A stretch of DNA of 64,000 bases, taken from NCBI GenBank assembly GCA_036925085.1, contig JAUPFP010000009.1:4264233-4328232 (forward strand), written 5' to 3'. Made by a program: the position numbers and the translations under genes. This DNA comes from Brachycybe producta. Its lineage: Eukaryota; Arthropoda; Diplopoda; Playtdesmida; Andrognathidae. The notes under the pieces are model-generated. The model had not been told where the DNA came from. It was given only the letters and a program-made list of their open reading frames with translations, and searched no databases. This document shows, one piece after another, positions 1 through 11,215 of this stretch (position 1 is the stretch's first letter; each line of letters starts with the position of its first letter).

Positions 1-118
1 AAAAAACGGTTCATTTATTCAAATTGATATAAATTCCGACGTGCTTCAAGGGTTTTGTACAGTGTTACTCCCCACACACACACACACACATACATACACA
101 GACCTGGGATATTATATA
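1..118 (-). mobile_element. Helitron C-terminal fragment, cut by the window edge
   Basis: The block 'ACGGTTCATTTATTCAAATT' followed by 'TTCCGACGTGCTTCAAGG' and a CA-rich run ending 'CAGACCTGGGATAT' recurs at 16,440-16,560 (inverted), 38,820-38,930 and 41,885-41,965. At 41,711-41,947 the same sequence, read on the minus strand, encodes a Helitron helicase tail. The 3' terminus would lie left of base 1. The reading frame is decayed. Confidence 0.55.
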
Positions 119-600
119 TATAAATAAATAAATGTTCAGATAATAAGTACTGAAGTTCATTTGAAACAATCCTGCAGAAAGGGGGGCGGGCCCCGTCCCT
201 CCATTCGAGGGCAAGAATAAAATTCTTGACTTGGGGAACATCACAGCAATTCTTCATGGCAATCAATTGCTACATATGAAACCTCCTTTTCTTTCTAACA
301 TCTGCATCAATTTAGAATATAACCATTGTAATATTTCTTCTGAATATTTTCAGATAGAAAAAGATATCACACAATTGCCTGCCATGTTTTATATCTCTTA
401 CATGGCCCATCATCATCATCATCATCATATATAAGATTAACTTTACTTTGTTACAAACATGTTACTACTGTACATAACAGTAGACAGTGTATCTATCATA
501 CACCAGTTTGAATTTCCGGTACTTTTTGCTTGGCTGGACACAAACTACATTGAAATAGCAAAAGCAAGCAATAGTTACATTTTAAGTGAAGAAAACAGAA
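119..600. other. Unassigned spacer with a (CAT)n run
   Basis: Nothing gene-like is visible. A short (CAT)n microsatellite lies at about 405-428. No splice-bounded open frame was found on either strand. Confidence 0.5.
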
Positions 601-606
601 AGTGGA

Positions 607-608
<2 letters not shown>

Positions 609-643
<35 letters not shown>

Positions 644-692
644 AAGAGAGAGAAAGAAAGAGAGAGAAAGAAAGAGAGAGAGAGAGAGAGAG
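609..692. repeat. (GA)n microsatellite with AAAG interruptions
   Basis: A purine-only tract of GAGAGA broken by GAAAGAAA. Open frames here (Arg-Glu or Ser-Leu runs) are artefacts of the repeat. Confidence 0.95.
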
Positions 693-1020
693 TGAGAGAG
701 TTGCTCAACAGTTTCATCTCTTTCTCGTCTCCCACCCTCTCAACCCCACAAAAAGTGTATATGAAGTCAGCCATGAGTGAATTGTATAATAATGGAAGGG
801 AGGGTTATAAGTAACCACCCCTCCCCCACATAACATAACCCTCCCACTCTTCTCCCCCCCCCCAACCACCACCACCACACAAAAAAACAAATCACACTCT
901 CTTCCACACAGCCACAATTTTCAGTTTTTTTTGTCCACAAAACGAAAAAGATCAAGTCTCTTTACAGATTCAATAATTAATTACTAAAATGTATTTGAAT
1001 TTTGCAGATCCACTAGCAGG

Positions 1021-1152
1021 ACAGGCAAGTGTGCGCATCAGTAAAAATTTTGTTGGCCCCGCCCTTTTCAATTTTTAATTGGTTGATATTTAGTCTGATG
1101 CTCATAAAAGGGCGGTGACAACAACATTTTACTGCTGTGCACACTTGCCTGT
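1021..1152. mobile_element. Family B variant, short hairpin element
   Basis: Inverted ends CAGGCAAGTGTGC and GCACACTTGCCTG enclose the family B core: CCGCCCTTTTCAATTTTTAA, a 'GTCTGATG' box and 'CATAAAAGGGCGG'. Flanks CTAGCAGGA and CTAGCAAGT may be a worn target duplication (7 of 9 match). It has no coding capacity. Confidence 0.7.
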
Positions 1153-1631
1153 CTAGCAAGTTGGTTGTTTTGCAGATTGCCTAGGTAATATACAGATTGC
1201 AGACTGATTCCGCAGATTAAACAGTAAAACATTACGACAAATAACGACATCGATCACATTCTTAAACCCACCCAACACGTTTACTTTTTGATCCACTGAT
1301 GACACACTTGTGTCAATATTTTTCAATACACACAGAATTCAATGGGGACCATTATCACAAGTAATGAAAACTCTTGTCATTATAAACAGGGTGGTTGTTT
1401 GCATCGAGCCTCTATCTAATAACATTTCTTTAAAGCCTCAGGGCATCAAAGACAGACCCGCCTGAGGCCCTCAATACAGAGTAGAAAACTAGTTCTCAAC
1501 TTCTCATAAGTTTCCAAACTTGTCTGACAAGTTATTAATTTATTAAAATGTCCTACTTGTTTCTTACTAAGTTACTAAAGCTGCTGTTCTTAAACTTCAG
1601 CAGTCTGAGCTCTTTTTTCCAGTCTTTTGAA
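1153..1631. other. Unassigned spacer
   Basis: No gene, repeat array or recognisable element end was found between the hairpin element and the minisatellite. Confidence 0.45.
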
Positions 1632-3335
1632 GTCAAATGTCAGATGTTTTAATTTGTCCAAAAGATTTTCCAAATGTTTTAATTTGTCCAAAAGATTTTC
1701 CAAATGTTTTAATTTGTCCAAAAAAATTTCCAAATGTTTTAATTTGTCCAAAAGATTTTCCAAATGTTTTAATTTGTCCAAAAAAATTTCCAAATGTTTT
1801 AATTTGTCCAAATGTTTTAATTTGTCCAAAAGATTTTCCAAATGTTTTAATTTGTCCAAAAGATTTTCCAAATGTTTTAATTTGTCCAAAAAAAATTCCA
1901 AATGTTTTAATTTGTCCAAATGTTTTAATTTGTCCAAAAGATTTTCCAAATGTTTTAATTTGTCCAAAAGATTTTCCAAATGTTTTAATTTGTCCAAAAG
2001 ATTTTCCAAATGTTTTAATTTGTCCAAAAAAAATTCCAAATGTTTTAATTTGTCCAAAAGATTTTCCAAATGTTTTAATTTGTCCAAAAGATTTTCCAAA
2101 TGTTTTAATTTGTCCAAAAGATTTTCCAAATGTTTTAATTTGTCCAAAAAAATTTCCAAATGTTTTAATTTGTCCAAAAGATTTTCCAAATGTTTTAATT
2201 TGTCCAAAAAAATTTCCAAATGTTTTAATTTGTCCAAATGTTTTAATTTGTCCAAAAGATTTTCCAAATGTTTTAATTTGTCCAAAAGATTTTCCAAATG
2301 TTTTAATTTGTCCAAAAAAAATTCCAAATGTTTTAATTTGTCCAAATGTTTTAATTTGTCCAAAAGATTTTCCAAATGTTTTAATTTGTCCAAAAGATTT
2401 TCCAAATGTTTTAATTTGTCCAAAAGATTTTCCAAATGTTTTAATTTGTCCAAAAAAAATTCCAAATGTTTTAATTTGTCCAAATGTTTTAATTTGTCCA
2501 AAAGATTTTCCAAATGTTTTAATTTGTCCAAAAGATTTTCCAAATGTTTTAATTTGTCCAAAAAAATTTCCAAATGTTTTAATTTGTCCAAAAGATTTTC
2601 CAAAAGCTTTAATGTGTCCAAAAGATTTTCCAAATGTTTTAATTTGTGCAAAAAAATTTCCAAATGTTTTAATTTGTCCAAAAGATTTTCCAAATGTTTT
2701 AATTTGTGCAAAAAAATTTCCAAATGTTTTAATTTGTCCAAAAGATTTTCCAAATGTTTTAATTTGTCCAAAAGATTTTTCAAAAGTTTTAATTTGTCCA
2801 AAAGATTTTCCAAAAGTTTTAATTTGTCCAAAAGATTTTCCAAATGTTTTAATTTGTCCAAAAAAATTTCCAAATGTTTTAATTTGTCCAAATGTTTTAA
2901 TTTGTCCAAAAGATTTTCCAAATGTTTTAATTTGTCCAAAAGATTTTCCAAATGTTTTAATTTGTCCAAAAGATTTTCCAAATGTTTTAATTTGTCCAAA
3001 AGATTTTCCAAAAGCTTTAATGTGTCCAAAAGATTTTCCAAATGTTTTAATTTGTCCAAAAGATTTTCCAAATGTTTTAATTTGTGCAAAAAAATTTCCA
3101 AATGTTTTAATTTGTCCAAAAGATTTTCCAAATGTTTTAATTTGTCCAAAAGATTTTCCAAAAGTTTTAATTTGTCCAAATGATTTTCCAAATGTTTTAA
3201 TTTGTCCAAAAAAATTTCCAAATGTTTTAATTTGTCCAAAAGATATTCCAAATGTTTTAATTTGTCCAAAAGATTTTCCAAAAGTTTTAATTTGTCCAAA
3301 AGATTTTCCAAATGTTTTAATTTGTCCAAAAACTT
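1632..3335. repeat. 30/18 bp minisatellite with higher-order structure
   Basis: About 1.7 kb built from an 18 bp block (AAATGTTTTAATTTGTCC) and a 12 bp block (AAAAGATTTTCC, or variants AAAAAAATTTCC and AAAAAAAATTCC). The usual unit is 30 bp; occasional units lack the 12 bp block. Every unit length is a multiple of 3, so long frames stay open: two overlapping plus-strand frames (N-V-L-I-C-P-K-D-F-P or K-C-F-N-L-S units) and one minus-strand frame of 597 codons (L-D-K-L-K-H-L-E-N-L units). A 426 bp higher-order repeat (13 x 30 + 2 x 18) is visible: the junction TGTCCAAATG starts at both 1805 and 2231. It lies 266 bp from the transporter exon, in what would be its downstream intron. I treat it as non-coding, because its frames follow from unit length and no start context or splice evidence supports a gene. 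Confidence 0.9.
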
Positions 3336-3600
3336 TTTAACGAAGTTCCAACTTAAATACAAAATCGTACTAAAGTTTCTCATTACCTAAAAAATCTTAA
3401 TGATGTTCCAACTAAAAAAAAACGGTTTTACTGAAGTTCCGAATTACCCACAATACCTTTTACTGAAATTTCCCAAACCAATAAAAAATATCACTTAAAA
3501 AATGTTAAAAACTTATATAAATTTTTTTTGCAAAAACAAAATTATTCTCGTGAAAAATACTTATCTAAAAATATGTTTTAGTAAAAATTTGAATACATAC

Positions 3601-3907
3601 ATTTCTTGTTTTGTTGGTCGTCATGTCGACGATGGCGACCCCTAGATTACACCGGATTCCAAACGATATAAGGAAACCTATGCTAGTCAACACAGCAATT
3701 GTGTACCGCTTGGTCATATTGCAACAACACTCCGGTTGACAAAACAAACGTCCAAAAGGTGTTGGTGATAATGGTGGTCGGTCACTTGGTTTCAGATGAT
3801 CAGTTTGACCTTTGACCGGAGCCATTTCGCCGTATCCATCACCTCCATCATCGCCATCTTCCTCCAATCGAAGGAAACCTTTTTCATCTTCACTTTTTTG
3901 AAATGGG
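3601..3907 (-). CDS. Internal exon of a vesicular glutamate transporter-like SLC17 protein
   Basis: A single 307 bp exon on the minus strand. The acceptor is ...TTTAG at 3909-3908 after a T-rich tract, and the donor is GTATGT at 3600-3595. After one carried-over base it encodes 102 residues and ends in phase 0. Residues 1-60 are an acidic, soluble N-terminal tail ([10 protein letters not shown] near 15-24). Residues 60-67 (CCCNMTKR) precede membrane segment 1 at about 68-84 ([17 protein letters not shown]). The signature [14 protein letters not shown] at 82-95 is characteristic of vesicular glutamate transporters and related SLC17 anion transporters, and N-K-T (98-100) is a possible N-glycosylation site in the first lumenal loop. 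Family members load glutamate into synaptic vesicles using the proton gradient; the function here is inferred from that. The start codon and remaining membrane segments lie in exons not found. Other SLC17 subfamilies are possible, but the NLGVAIVDM match favours the glutamate branch. Confidence 0.88.
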
Positions 3908-3909
3908 CT

Positions 3910-4084
3910 AAATAAATGATTAAAAGAAATGTATACTTAATTATTAAGATTACATTTATTATTTACTGTCAACATAATAACTGCATTTTTTTGTGTGAAA
4001 AAAGTGCATTTTGTACCATTTTTTAAAAAAAATTTCATGTTGTGTGTTTTTTAGTAAAAGACCGAAAGTAGAGAACGATTTTCG
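3910..4084. other. Presumed intron upstream of the transporter exon
   Basis: AT-rich sequence immediately 5' (minus strand) of the exon, including the pyrimidine tract of the acceptor. No second exon is recognisable. Confidence 0.4.
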
Positions 4085-4505
4085 TTCCATCCCGTCCCAT
4101 TTGGGTTTCATCCCATCCCATCAGTCTAATGAGTCCCACCGAGCCCATCAGTTCTACCCATCCCAATAGTCCCACACATACCATCAGTCCCTCAGGTTCC
4201 ATCCACTCCATCAGCTCCACATATCCCATCAATCCCATGGGTTCCACCCATTCCATCAGTCCCCCAGGTTCCATCCATTCCATCTACTCCACATATTCCA
4301 TCTATCCCATCAGTCTCATGGGTTCCACCCATTCCATCAGTCCCCCAGGTTCCATCCATTCCATCTACTCCACATATTCCATCTATCCCATCAGTCCCAT
4401 GGGTTTCACCCATTCCATCAATTCTATGTGTTCCACCCATCTCACCAGTCTCTCAAATCCCACACCATTCCATATCCGTCCCTCAAGTCCATTAGTCCCT
4501 GGCTT
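4085..4505. repeat. CCATC/CCACC-rich minisatellite, 81 bp higher-order unit
   Basis: Degenerate 15 bp units such as ATCCATTCCATC and GGGTTCCACCCATTCC. A larger unit beginning CCCCCAGGTTCC starts at 4261 and again at 4342, a period of 81 bp. Frames through it (Ser/Pro/His or Gly/Asp/Met runs) reflect the repeat. Confidence 0.88.
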
Positions 4506-5284
4506 AATATTTGCATAAAATCCGAGCCCTAGTTATCAGCCAATAGGATGGTGTCGTCCTTCAGTAGCATTATTTGTCATACCGCCTCCTCCTCCTCCTC
4601 CTCATATTCTTTCAACCATCCTCTCTATAAATTCAACAATGTATTGGATTTTGTGATATCGGTTTATTCGCTTTATCCGTTTTCGCGTTAAACGGTTTTC
4701 ACTGTATCTATGTCTTTACTCTTCTTTCTGGGTCTACAGTACATCAAAGAACACAAACAGAAAACTAAAAAAATAAGACATCCTCATATTGAGTATTGGA
4801 GAGAGAGAGAGAGAAAGAAAGGAATAGAGAGACAGAGAGATTGTCTCTTGGGGGAATTCGGTTTCTGCGGTTTCTACAGAACACGAATTTGCTTTTAATA
4901 TGCAATACGTCAGGGCGATTACTAGTGGTGTCAGTGCAATCGTCCCTTTGAAAGCATCCATAATACACCGACGGAGCGACCGACCGCCCTCAATTTCTAT
5001 TCGATTGACATCACTGGCAGGTCATGCGTAGGATTACATATGCAACCCTCAAATACCCTCTCTCTCTCACCCACCTTCAAAAAAGACAAAAAATCAATAG
5101 GTTTTAGACCTAATATATTCGAAAATCACTGTATCTATTTCAGTGTATTCATTGAAATGATGATGCATAGGTTTATCAAGGAGCTTTTCCACTAGTAGGC
5201 CTACTAGCATTAGGCATACAAATGATATTATTACCATTCCTACTTGAAGAAGCAAATGTAGACGTAACTCCTCCAGATGTTTAA
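4506..5284. other. Spacer with one family C end and short GA tracts
   Basis: TTTGCATAAAATCCGAGCCC at 4511-4530 is one terminus of a family C element whose other half is absent. A GA tract lies at 4799-4842. No gene was recognised. Confidence 0.5.
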
Positions 5285-5935
5285 ATGCAATTCAACTTGC
5301 AAAGGTAAAGCAACATGCAATGCAATGTGAAATGACACTTGCAAAGCAACATGCTATGTAGAATGCAAATCCAACTTGCTATGCAACATGCAAATTCACC
5401 TTGTTATGCAACATGCAAATTAAACTTTTATGCAACATGCAAATTAAACTTGCTATGCAACATGCAAATTAAACTTGCTATGCAACATGCAGTCCAACTT
5501 GCTAAGCAACATGAAATTCACCTTGCTATGCAACGTGTAAATCAACTTGCTAAGAAACACGCAATTTAACTTGCTATGCAACATGCAAATTCACCTTGCT
5601 ATGCAACATGCAATTCACCTTGCTATACATCACACAATCCAACTTGCTAGGCAACATGCAATCCAACATGCTGCACATCATACAATCCAACTTGCTAGGC
5701 AACATGCAATCCAACTTGCTATGCAACATGCAAATTCCACTTGCTATGCAACATGCAATTCACTTTGCTATGCAACATGTAAATCAACTTGCTAAGAAAC
5801 ACGCAATTTAACTTGCTATACAACATGCAATTCACCTTGAGATGCAACATGCAATTCAAATTGCTGTGCAACTTGCTATGCAACATGCAATTCAACCAGC
5901 TGTGCAACATACAATTCAAGTTACAACGACAGTTG
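5285..5935. repeat. Minisatellite of ~22-24 bp units
   Basis: Tandem 'GCAACATGCAAATTCAACTT' and 'GCTATGCAACATGCAATTCA' units with substitutions and indels. Several short overlapping frames (CNMQ/AMQHA) are by-products. Confidence 0.92.
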
Positions 5936-6599
5936 CAATTGCAACATTATATTAACACTCCAAAAGTATATCATCATGTAAGTAGTTTTAACAATAGGTT
6001 TGACACCTTCAGTTCAGTTTATTACTAGAAACAACCACAAGACAGCCAAAATCTGGAAATTTAACTTGAAAACTCCCTGTTACACCAGCGACATTTTCAA
6101 AAATACCACGTGATACAGTTCAACTTGCAATTACATTTGCAACTGCATCTTTGTATGAGACTTCCACATCGCACATAACACTAGTCTTGCAACTATTTTT
6201 CGAACTTTCCATCATGACAATTGTGAATGCAGTCATTTCTTAAAGAGTTTTACCAACAGCTAGCAGAACCTACTAAGTATGAGGCACCACTGATGGCAAA
6301 TTTCATTAACTGAAAGAAAACTAAACTATTTGTTTAAAAATTACAATAACTTTGAGATGAATGCTGCTCTCATACAGAAGAAGCTAATCGAGCTTCTTCA
6401 AAAGCACTTAGATGCTGAACGCGCGCCCAAGGCTAAAATTCAAATTAGAAGATTTAGCACTTTGAACTTTAAACCCTCCATAAAGAGCTCATGGGCAGGA
6501 TTGGAACAGGTACCTCATGAGCCTGGTGCACTTTGTGTGCTTCATATGGGTCTGGTGAGTGTTTTAGGCCTCATGGACTTATATAGGTCAGTGGGCGCT
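5936..6599 (+). other. Unassigned stretch with an unrecognised 95-codon frame
   Basis: A frame starting at 6330 or 6357 and running to 6617 begins with a helix-like segment (MNAALIQKKLIELLQKHLDA), then a mixed segment (SSWAGLEQVPHEPGALC). I do not recognise it, no splice sites or promoter were identified, and it runs into a GCGCCAAACT-type repeat at its 3' end. It may be transposon debris. Confidence 0.2.
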
Positions 6600-6722
6600 G
6601 ATCAAGCGCCAAACTAAACTAGCACCAAACTGAATAAGGGTCAAATGGAACAAACGCCAAATTTTTGGCCTTTCTTCAGTTTGACACTTATTCAGTTTGG
6701 CGTTTGGTCAATTTAATGCTTA
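6598..6722. repeat. GCGCCAAACTGAATAAG inverted repeat
   Basis: GCGCTGATCAAGCGCCAAAC at the left and ATTCAGTTTGGCGTTTGGTC at the right are imperfect inverted copies. A related piece, GGCGCTGAATAAGCGCCAAA, lies at 7679-7698. Probably a short foldback element. Confidence 0.5.
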
Positions 6723-7774
6723 ATCAGTCGCCCCCCCCCCTGTAGGTCTTTATTTATTCAGTGGGCCTTATGTACTTGGTAGACTGGGCTCACTATAAAT
6801 ACCGTGGGCTGGGCTTCAATTTACATACTGTAGGTCTCTACTGAATAGGGGTTTAATTTTTGAAGTTCAAGTGCCAATTTCCATGGGACATAGTGTGGCT
6901 CGCGTGCCAGACACACTTAACAGGACACTTCACTATAATTCTGACTACAAAAAAACATCTTCTCCGACCACCTTCCCCTCCACCCTCAAAAATTTTCTAT
7001 ATTCATATGTGAAGAACAAGAGAAGAACAAAAAAAAATCCAAAGAGAAAGATGTTTGCCGTAGGGTGTATTTATAGGTTATTTAGAAGTACACGACTCTG
7101 CACTTACAACCCAAACAAAATCTGTATCTAAAAGTAACGAGAATTTAATTTCCCAAGGGACCTTCAAAAACATGAGCCCCCCTCCTTTCCTCCTCTCCAA
7201 TCCCACCATATCTTTTTTCTTCTTCTTCTTCTTCTTCTTCTTCTTCTTCTTCCCCTCAAAATGATGAAATGAAACTTTGGTTGTTGTTGTTGTTGTTGTT
7301 TCTTCGTTCTTCTTCCATATATATCAGACAATCTCAGTCCATTGACTGTCAAACATCCTCTGACTGATTTTTATTTGGTGTTGAATCCAAAAAGCCAAAA
7401 AAAAGAATGAGAAAGAGGGAGGAGAAAGATGGCGGAAAGAGAGGGGAAAAAAATCTCTCTTCCTAATTTATTAAAGATCAATGAGAAGAGGAGACCCTTT
7501 TATTTCTGAATATAAATATAATATCAAATGCCAATTCAGAGATCATCATAATAATAATCATAAGTAGACAATATGTATATGATTAAACCATAGACATATA
7601 TCAACGTAATTGTGTGACAAAAGAAACTTTTAGACTTATTTTTTAAAAAAAAAAACTTTCTTGAATATGATAATCTTGGCGCTGAATAAGCGCCAAACTG
7701 AATAAGATAAAATTAGAGGGATATAAAATTAAGAATGCAACTTCATTTAAACAGGAAAAATTAACTAACTGCAG
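6723..7774. other. Spacer with (TTC)n and (TTG)n runs
   Basis: Contains a C10 tract near 6732, a (TTC)n run at about 7212-7252 and a (TTG)n run at about 7280-7300. No supported gene. Confidence 0.5.
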
Positions 7775-8588
7775 TTAAGAATCTGCTACATAACAAAATT
7801 ACTTCAAAAATCTCCACAAAGAGCGCTAGCATCGTTTTTCTATTGAGTCCATAGACCCAATGTTAAAGAAAAAACGTTAATTTTTAAAATACACAGTCGC
7901 GGTGGCAATATGTTTATTTTTCATATTTAAAGTTGTCCAATTTTGATAGTTCAAAGTGCAATATGCACCTTAAATATATGTTCATCTAGTGATATAATGA
8001 CAAAAAATTGGTAAGTGTTTTTCAGTTTTTTAAAAAATATTTCAATATCACGAATTTCTAACTCTTATGTTAAACTCCATTGAGTAAGCCCAAATAAACA
8101 AAAAACATCCATTAAAATGTTGGTAAAAATACCTAAAAATAATTTTAAAATACCAAAAAAAAATCAACACGTCCGTCAATGTGTTGGCTTCACAGTGATT
8201 TAATCGTGTTTTTTTTAAAATTATTTTACATATTTTTACGAGCATTTTAATGGATGTTTTTTGCTTCCGAGCGCGTACTCAATGGAGTTTAACATAAGAG
8301 TTAGAAATTCGCGATTTTTAAATATTTTTTTTAAAAATAGAACCGCACTTATCAATTTTTTGTCATTCTGTCACTCAATCAGCATATATTTTAAGGTGCA
8401 CATTGCACTTGGAAAAATTAAAATTGGACAACTTCAATTATGTAAAATAAACATATTGCCGCCGCGACTGTGTATTTTAAAAAATTAACATTTTTCCTTT
8501 AACATTGGGTCTATGGGCTCAGTAGAAAAACGATGCTAGCGCTCTTTGTGTAGAGTTTTCGAAGTAATTTTGCGGTGTAACCTCTTAA
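7775..8588. mobile_element. Family D giant palindromic element, copy 1
   Basis: Both arms carry the same landmarks in inverted order: ATTACTTC-AAAAATCTCC, GCGCTAGCATCGTTTTTCTA, ATAGACCCAATGTTAAAG, 'AATATGTTTATTTTTCATAT' and a centre with CATCCATTAAAATG and its complement. The outer ends are TTAAGA...CTCTTAA. The arms are about 400 bp, so a transcript would form one long hairpin. Non-coding. Confidence 0.85.
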
Positions 8589-8888
8589 AAAGTTAACCAC
8601 GGTTAATTTTCTAGTGGAAACAAAAATGTAGTTACCTTAACATTTCCGATAATCGTCGTTCTACTGTAAATTCTAAAACAATGACAATGTTTACATATTT
8701 TTTTGTTTGAAATATTTAAATTAAGATCAATAAAAAGTTATTTGAGTTTATTTTTATTAATATTAAAAATTTGAATTGGTCTCCTCTCCTCTTCCTACAC
8801 ACAATAGGAAATGAATTTGTACTCATTTTGATGAAACCAATAAGGTAATAACAAACATATTTGATTACAAATATTGAATGGCATCATA
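8589..8888. other. Unassigned spacer
   Basis: AT-rich sequence with no recognised feature. Confidence 0.4.
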
Positions 8889-8918
8889 AGGGATTCTCTC
8901 CCTCTCTCTCTCTTTCTC

Positions 8919-8965
<47 letters not shown>

Positions 8966-9044
8966 GTCTGTCTTTCTATCTCTCTCTGTCTCTCCCCCTC
9001 ACTCTCTCTCTCTCCCTCACTCTTTCTGTTTAGCTCTCTCTCTC

Positions 9045-9081
<37 letters not shown>

Positions 9082-9405
9082 TTCTATCTCTCTCTCCCTC
9101 ACTCTTTCTCTTTCGCTCTCTCTCTCTCCCTCACTCTTTCTCTTTCGCTCTCTCTCCCTTTCTCTCTCTTTCTCTCTCTCTCTCTCTCTTTCTTTATATC
9201 TCTCTCTTTCGCTATCTCTCTCTTTCTATCTCTTTGCATTTCTCTCTCTCTCTCTCTTTCCATTTCGCTCTCTCTCTCCATTTCTCTCTCTCTTTCTCTC
9301 TCTTTACCTCTCTCTCTTTCTCTTTACGTCTCCCCCTTTTTCTTTCTATCTATCTATCTCTCTCTCTTTCTCTTTCTCTCTCACTCACTCTCTCTCCCTT
9401 TTTTT
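8889..9405. repeat. (CT)n-rich tract, ~500 bp
   Basis: A pyrimidine-only strand of CTCTCT with TTTC, CCCTC and TATC interruptions. Long Ser/Leu or Arg/Glu frames on the two strands are artefacts. Confidence 0.95.
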
Positions 9406-9839
9406 TTCTGAGGGACATTTTTTTAGAGAAAAAATGGAAAGAAAAAAGGAAGAGGAGGAAATGCAGCATCTTGTTCAATCCTTATTATGAGATGAGATTA
9501 AATGAGATGTTAAAAAAACAAGCCGTTGTCATGACAACAACAACAAAAATACAAAACTATATAAGATCAAATAAAAGTTTCTCATTTTGATATAAGCTTT
9601 ATATGAAAAGAAATATAAGAAAATAATATCATAAAGGTGGGTGGAAGAGAGGAAGAGGGGGGAGTCGAAAAAATGCTAAACAGAACAAAAGCTAAATGAA
9701 AGAACAACTTAGAAACTTGAGTAATAATTTGAGTAAAAGTTTAAATAAGGTAAACGCCTCCCCCACCCACCTCTTCGAACTCTAGTTATTTCTGTCTTTC
9801 AGAAGACAAACAAAATTAAGTGAAACTTCAACGTGTTTT
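9406..9839. other. Unassigned spacer
   Basis: No gene recognised; purine-rich at 9634-9670. Confidence 0.4.
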
Positions 9840-10225
9840 AGTAACTAGAAAGGCAATTTTATACCGGAAGTAATAACATTGCTGAAAACACGTGTTATTA
9901 GCAATGTTTTTTTTAACAAATATTAAAAAATCGGCCTAGAAAGTTTTTAACTATTGTTGATAACTATTGTTGATAACATTTGCTATTAACATTGTTAAAC
10001 GTCTGTAAAAATGCTAATAACCTTTTGCTATTAACTTTTGTTAATTTGCTTTCATCGTTTGCTATTTTTTTTTTCTATTAACATGTCGATAATATTGTTA
10101 GCTAACTTTGTTAATAGCAGAAATTTTGCGACCGCTTTCGAAGTGGCGGTGTTGATCAAATGAATGTTGGTAACAAAATGTTACTAGTAAGTTATTTGTG
10201 TTGTCAACATTGTTAATAACACGTG
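9840..10225. repeat. Degenerate TTGTTAATAACA palindromic repeats
   Basis: Many self-complementary words of the form TTGCTATTAACATTGTTA, including GCTATTAAC, GTTAATAGC and GTTAATAACA, closely spaced in both orientations. Possibly the body of a foldback element. Confidence 0.5.
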
Positions 10226-10379
10226 CATTTTTTTTAAAAGTAAATTTTCAAAACATAAATCTTAATTTCCAGTTCACCCTATGTGACAATTATTAATAGC
10301 TACAGCAATACATGTAAGTTTGCAGTGATTGCCATACTACAGGAGCTGCTGCAATCCAATGTGAATACTTCCTACTTAG

Positions 10380-11215
10380 TCTAAAAGCTGGGTATTCACC
10401 ATAAGAGCGAGGAAAAGCAAACATTTACTCGTGTTCGCCGATGTTTTCTCGTGTTCCCTTGAAATTTTCACCTTGCATCCATACCAGAGCGAGTATGTTT
10501 TTGTTCGCAGTTGATCCATCATTTACACTTTACAGCGAGCACGGGACTGCACTGCAACACAGGCATTTTCAACACTACAATAATCACCGTCCACATGTTT
10601 AGTGTGGATCTTTTTTGAACGCGAGCGAGCGAATGTTTGCTCGCTCGCTAACTGGTACTCACCAGGCGATTATTGAGTGAAAATGCTCGCTCGCTCTTGT
10701 TCACTTGCTAGCTAACTGGTACTCACCAGACGATTATTGGGTGAAAATGCTCGCTCGCTCTTGTTCACTTGCTAGCTAACTGGTACTCACCAGATTGGGT
10801 GAGAATGCTCGCTCGCTCTTGCTCGCTTGCTAGCTAACTGGTACTCACCAGACGATTATTGGGTGAAAATACTCACTCGCTTTTGTTCACTCGCTGGCTA
10901 ACTGGCATTCACCAGACGATTATTGCGTGAGAATGCTCGCTCTTGTTTGCTCGCTCGATAACTGGTACTCACCAGATTGGGTGAGAATGCTCGCTCGCTC
11001 TTGTTCTCGTGCTGGATAACTGGTACTCACCAGACGATTATTGGGTGAAAATGTTCGTTCTTGTTTGCTCGCTCGATAACTGGTATTCACCAGATTGGGT
11101 GAGAATGCTCGCCCGCTCTTGTTTGCTCACTCGTCGCTAACTGATACTCACTAGACGATTATTGAGTGAGAATGCTCGCTCTTGTTCGCTCTTTTTGGTG
11201 AATACCTGGCTTAGT
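10380..11215. mobile_element. Terminal-inverted-repeat element with a tandemly expanded core
   Basis: Left end GGGTATTCACCATAAGAGCG (from 10,390) matches the complement of the right end TTTGGTGAATACCTGGCTTA (from 11,189). Between them are about nine tandem units of 56-65 bp, each with CTCGCTCGCTCTTGTTCACT and TAACTGGTACTCACCAG. The motif TAACTGGTACT or a variant starts near 10,649, 10,713, 10,778, 10,835, 10,899, 10,959, 11,017, 11,077 and 11,138. Non-coding. Confidence 0.75.

Noticed and set aside
1590-3383. 597-codon minus-strand frame of L-D-K-L-K-H-L-E repeats, and 518-567 codon plus-strand frames
   Set aside because: All follow from a minisatellite whose unit lengths are multiples of 3 and lack stops. 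No splice, promoter or unique domain supports a protein; kept as a finding only.
6330-6617. 95-codon plus-strand frame
   Set aside because: No recognisable domain, promoter or splice site, and it runs into an inverted repeat; listed only as an unassigned stretch.
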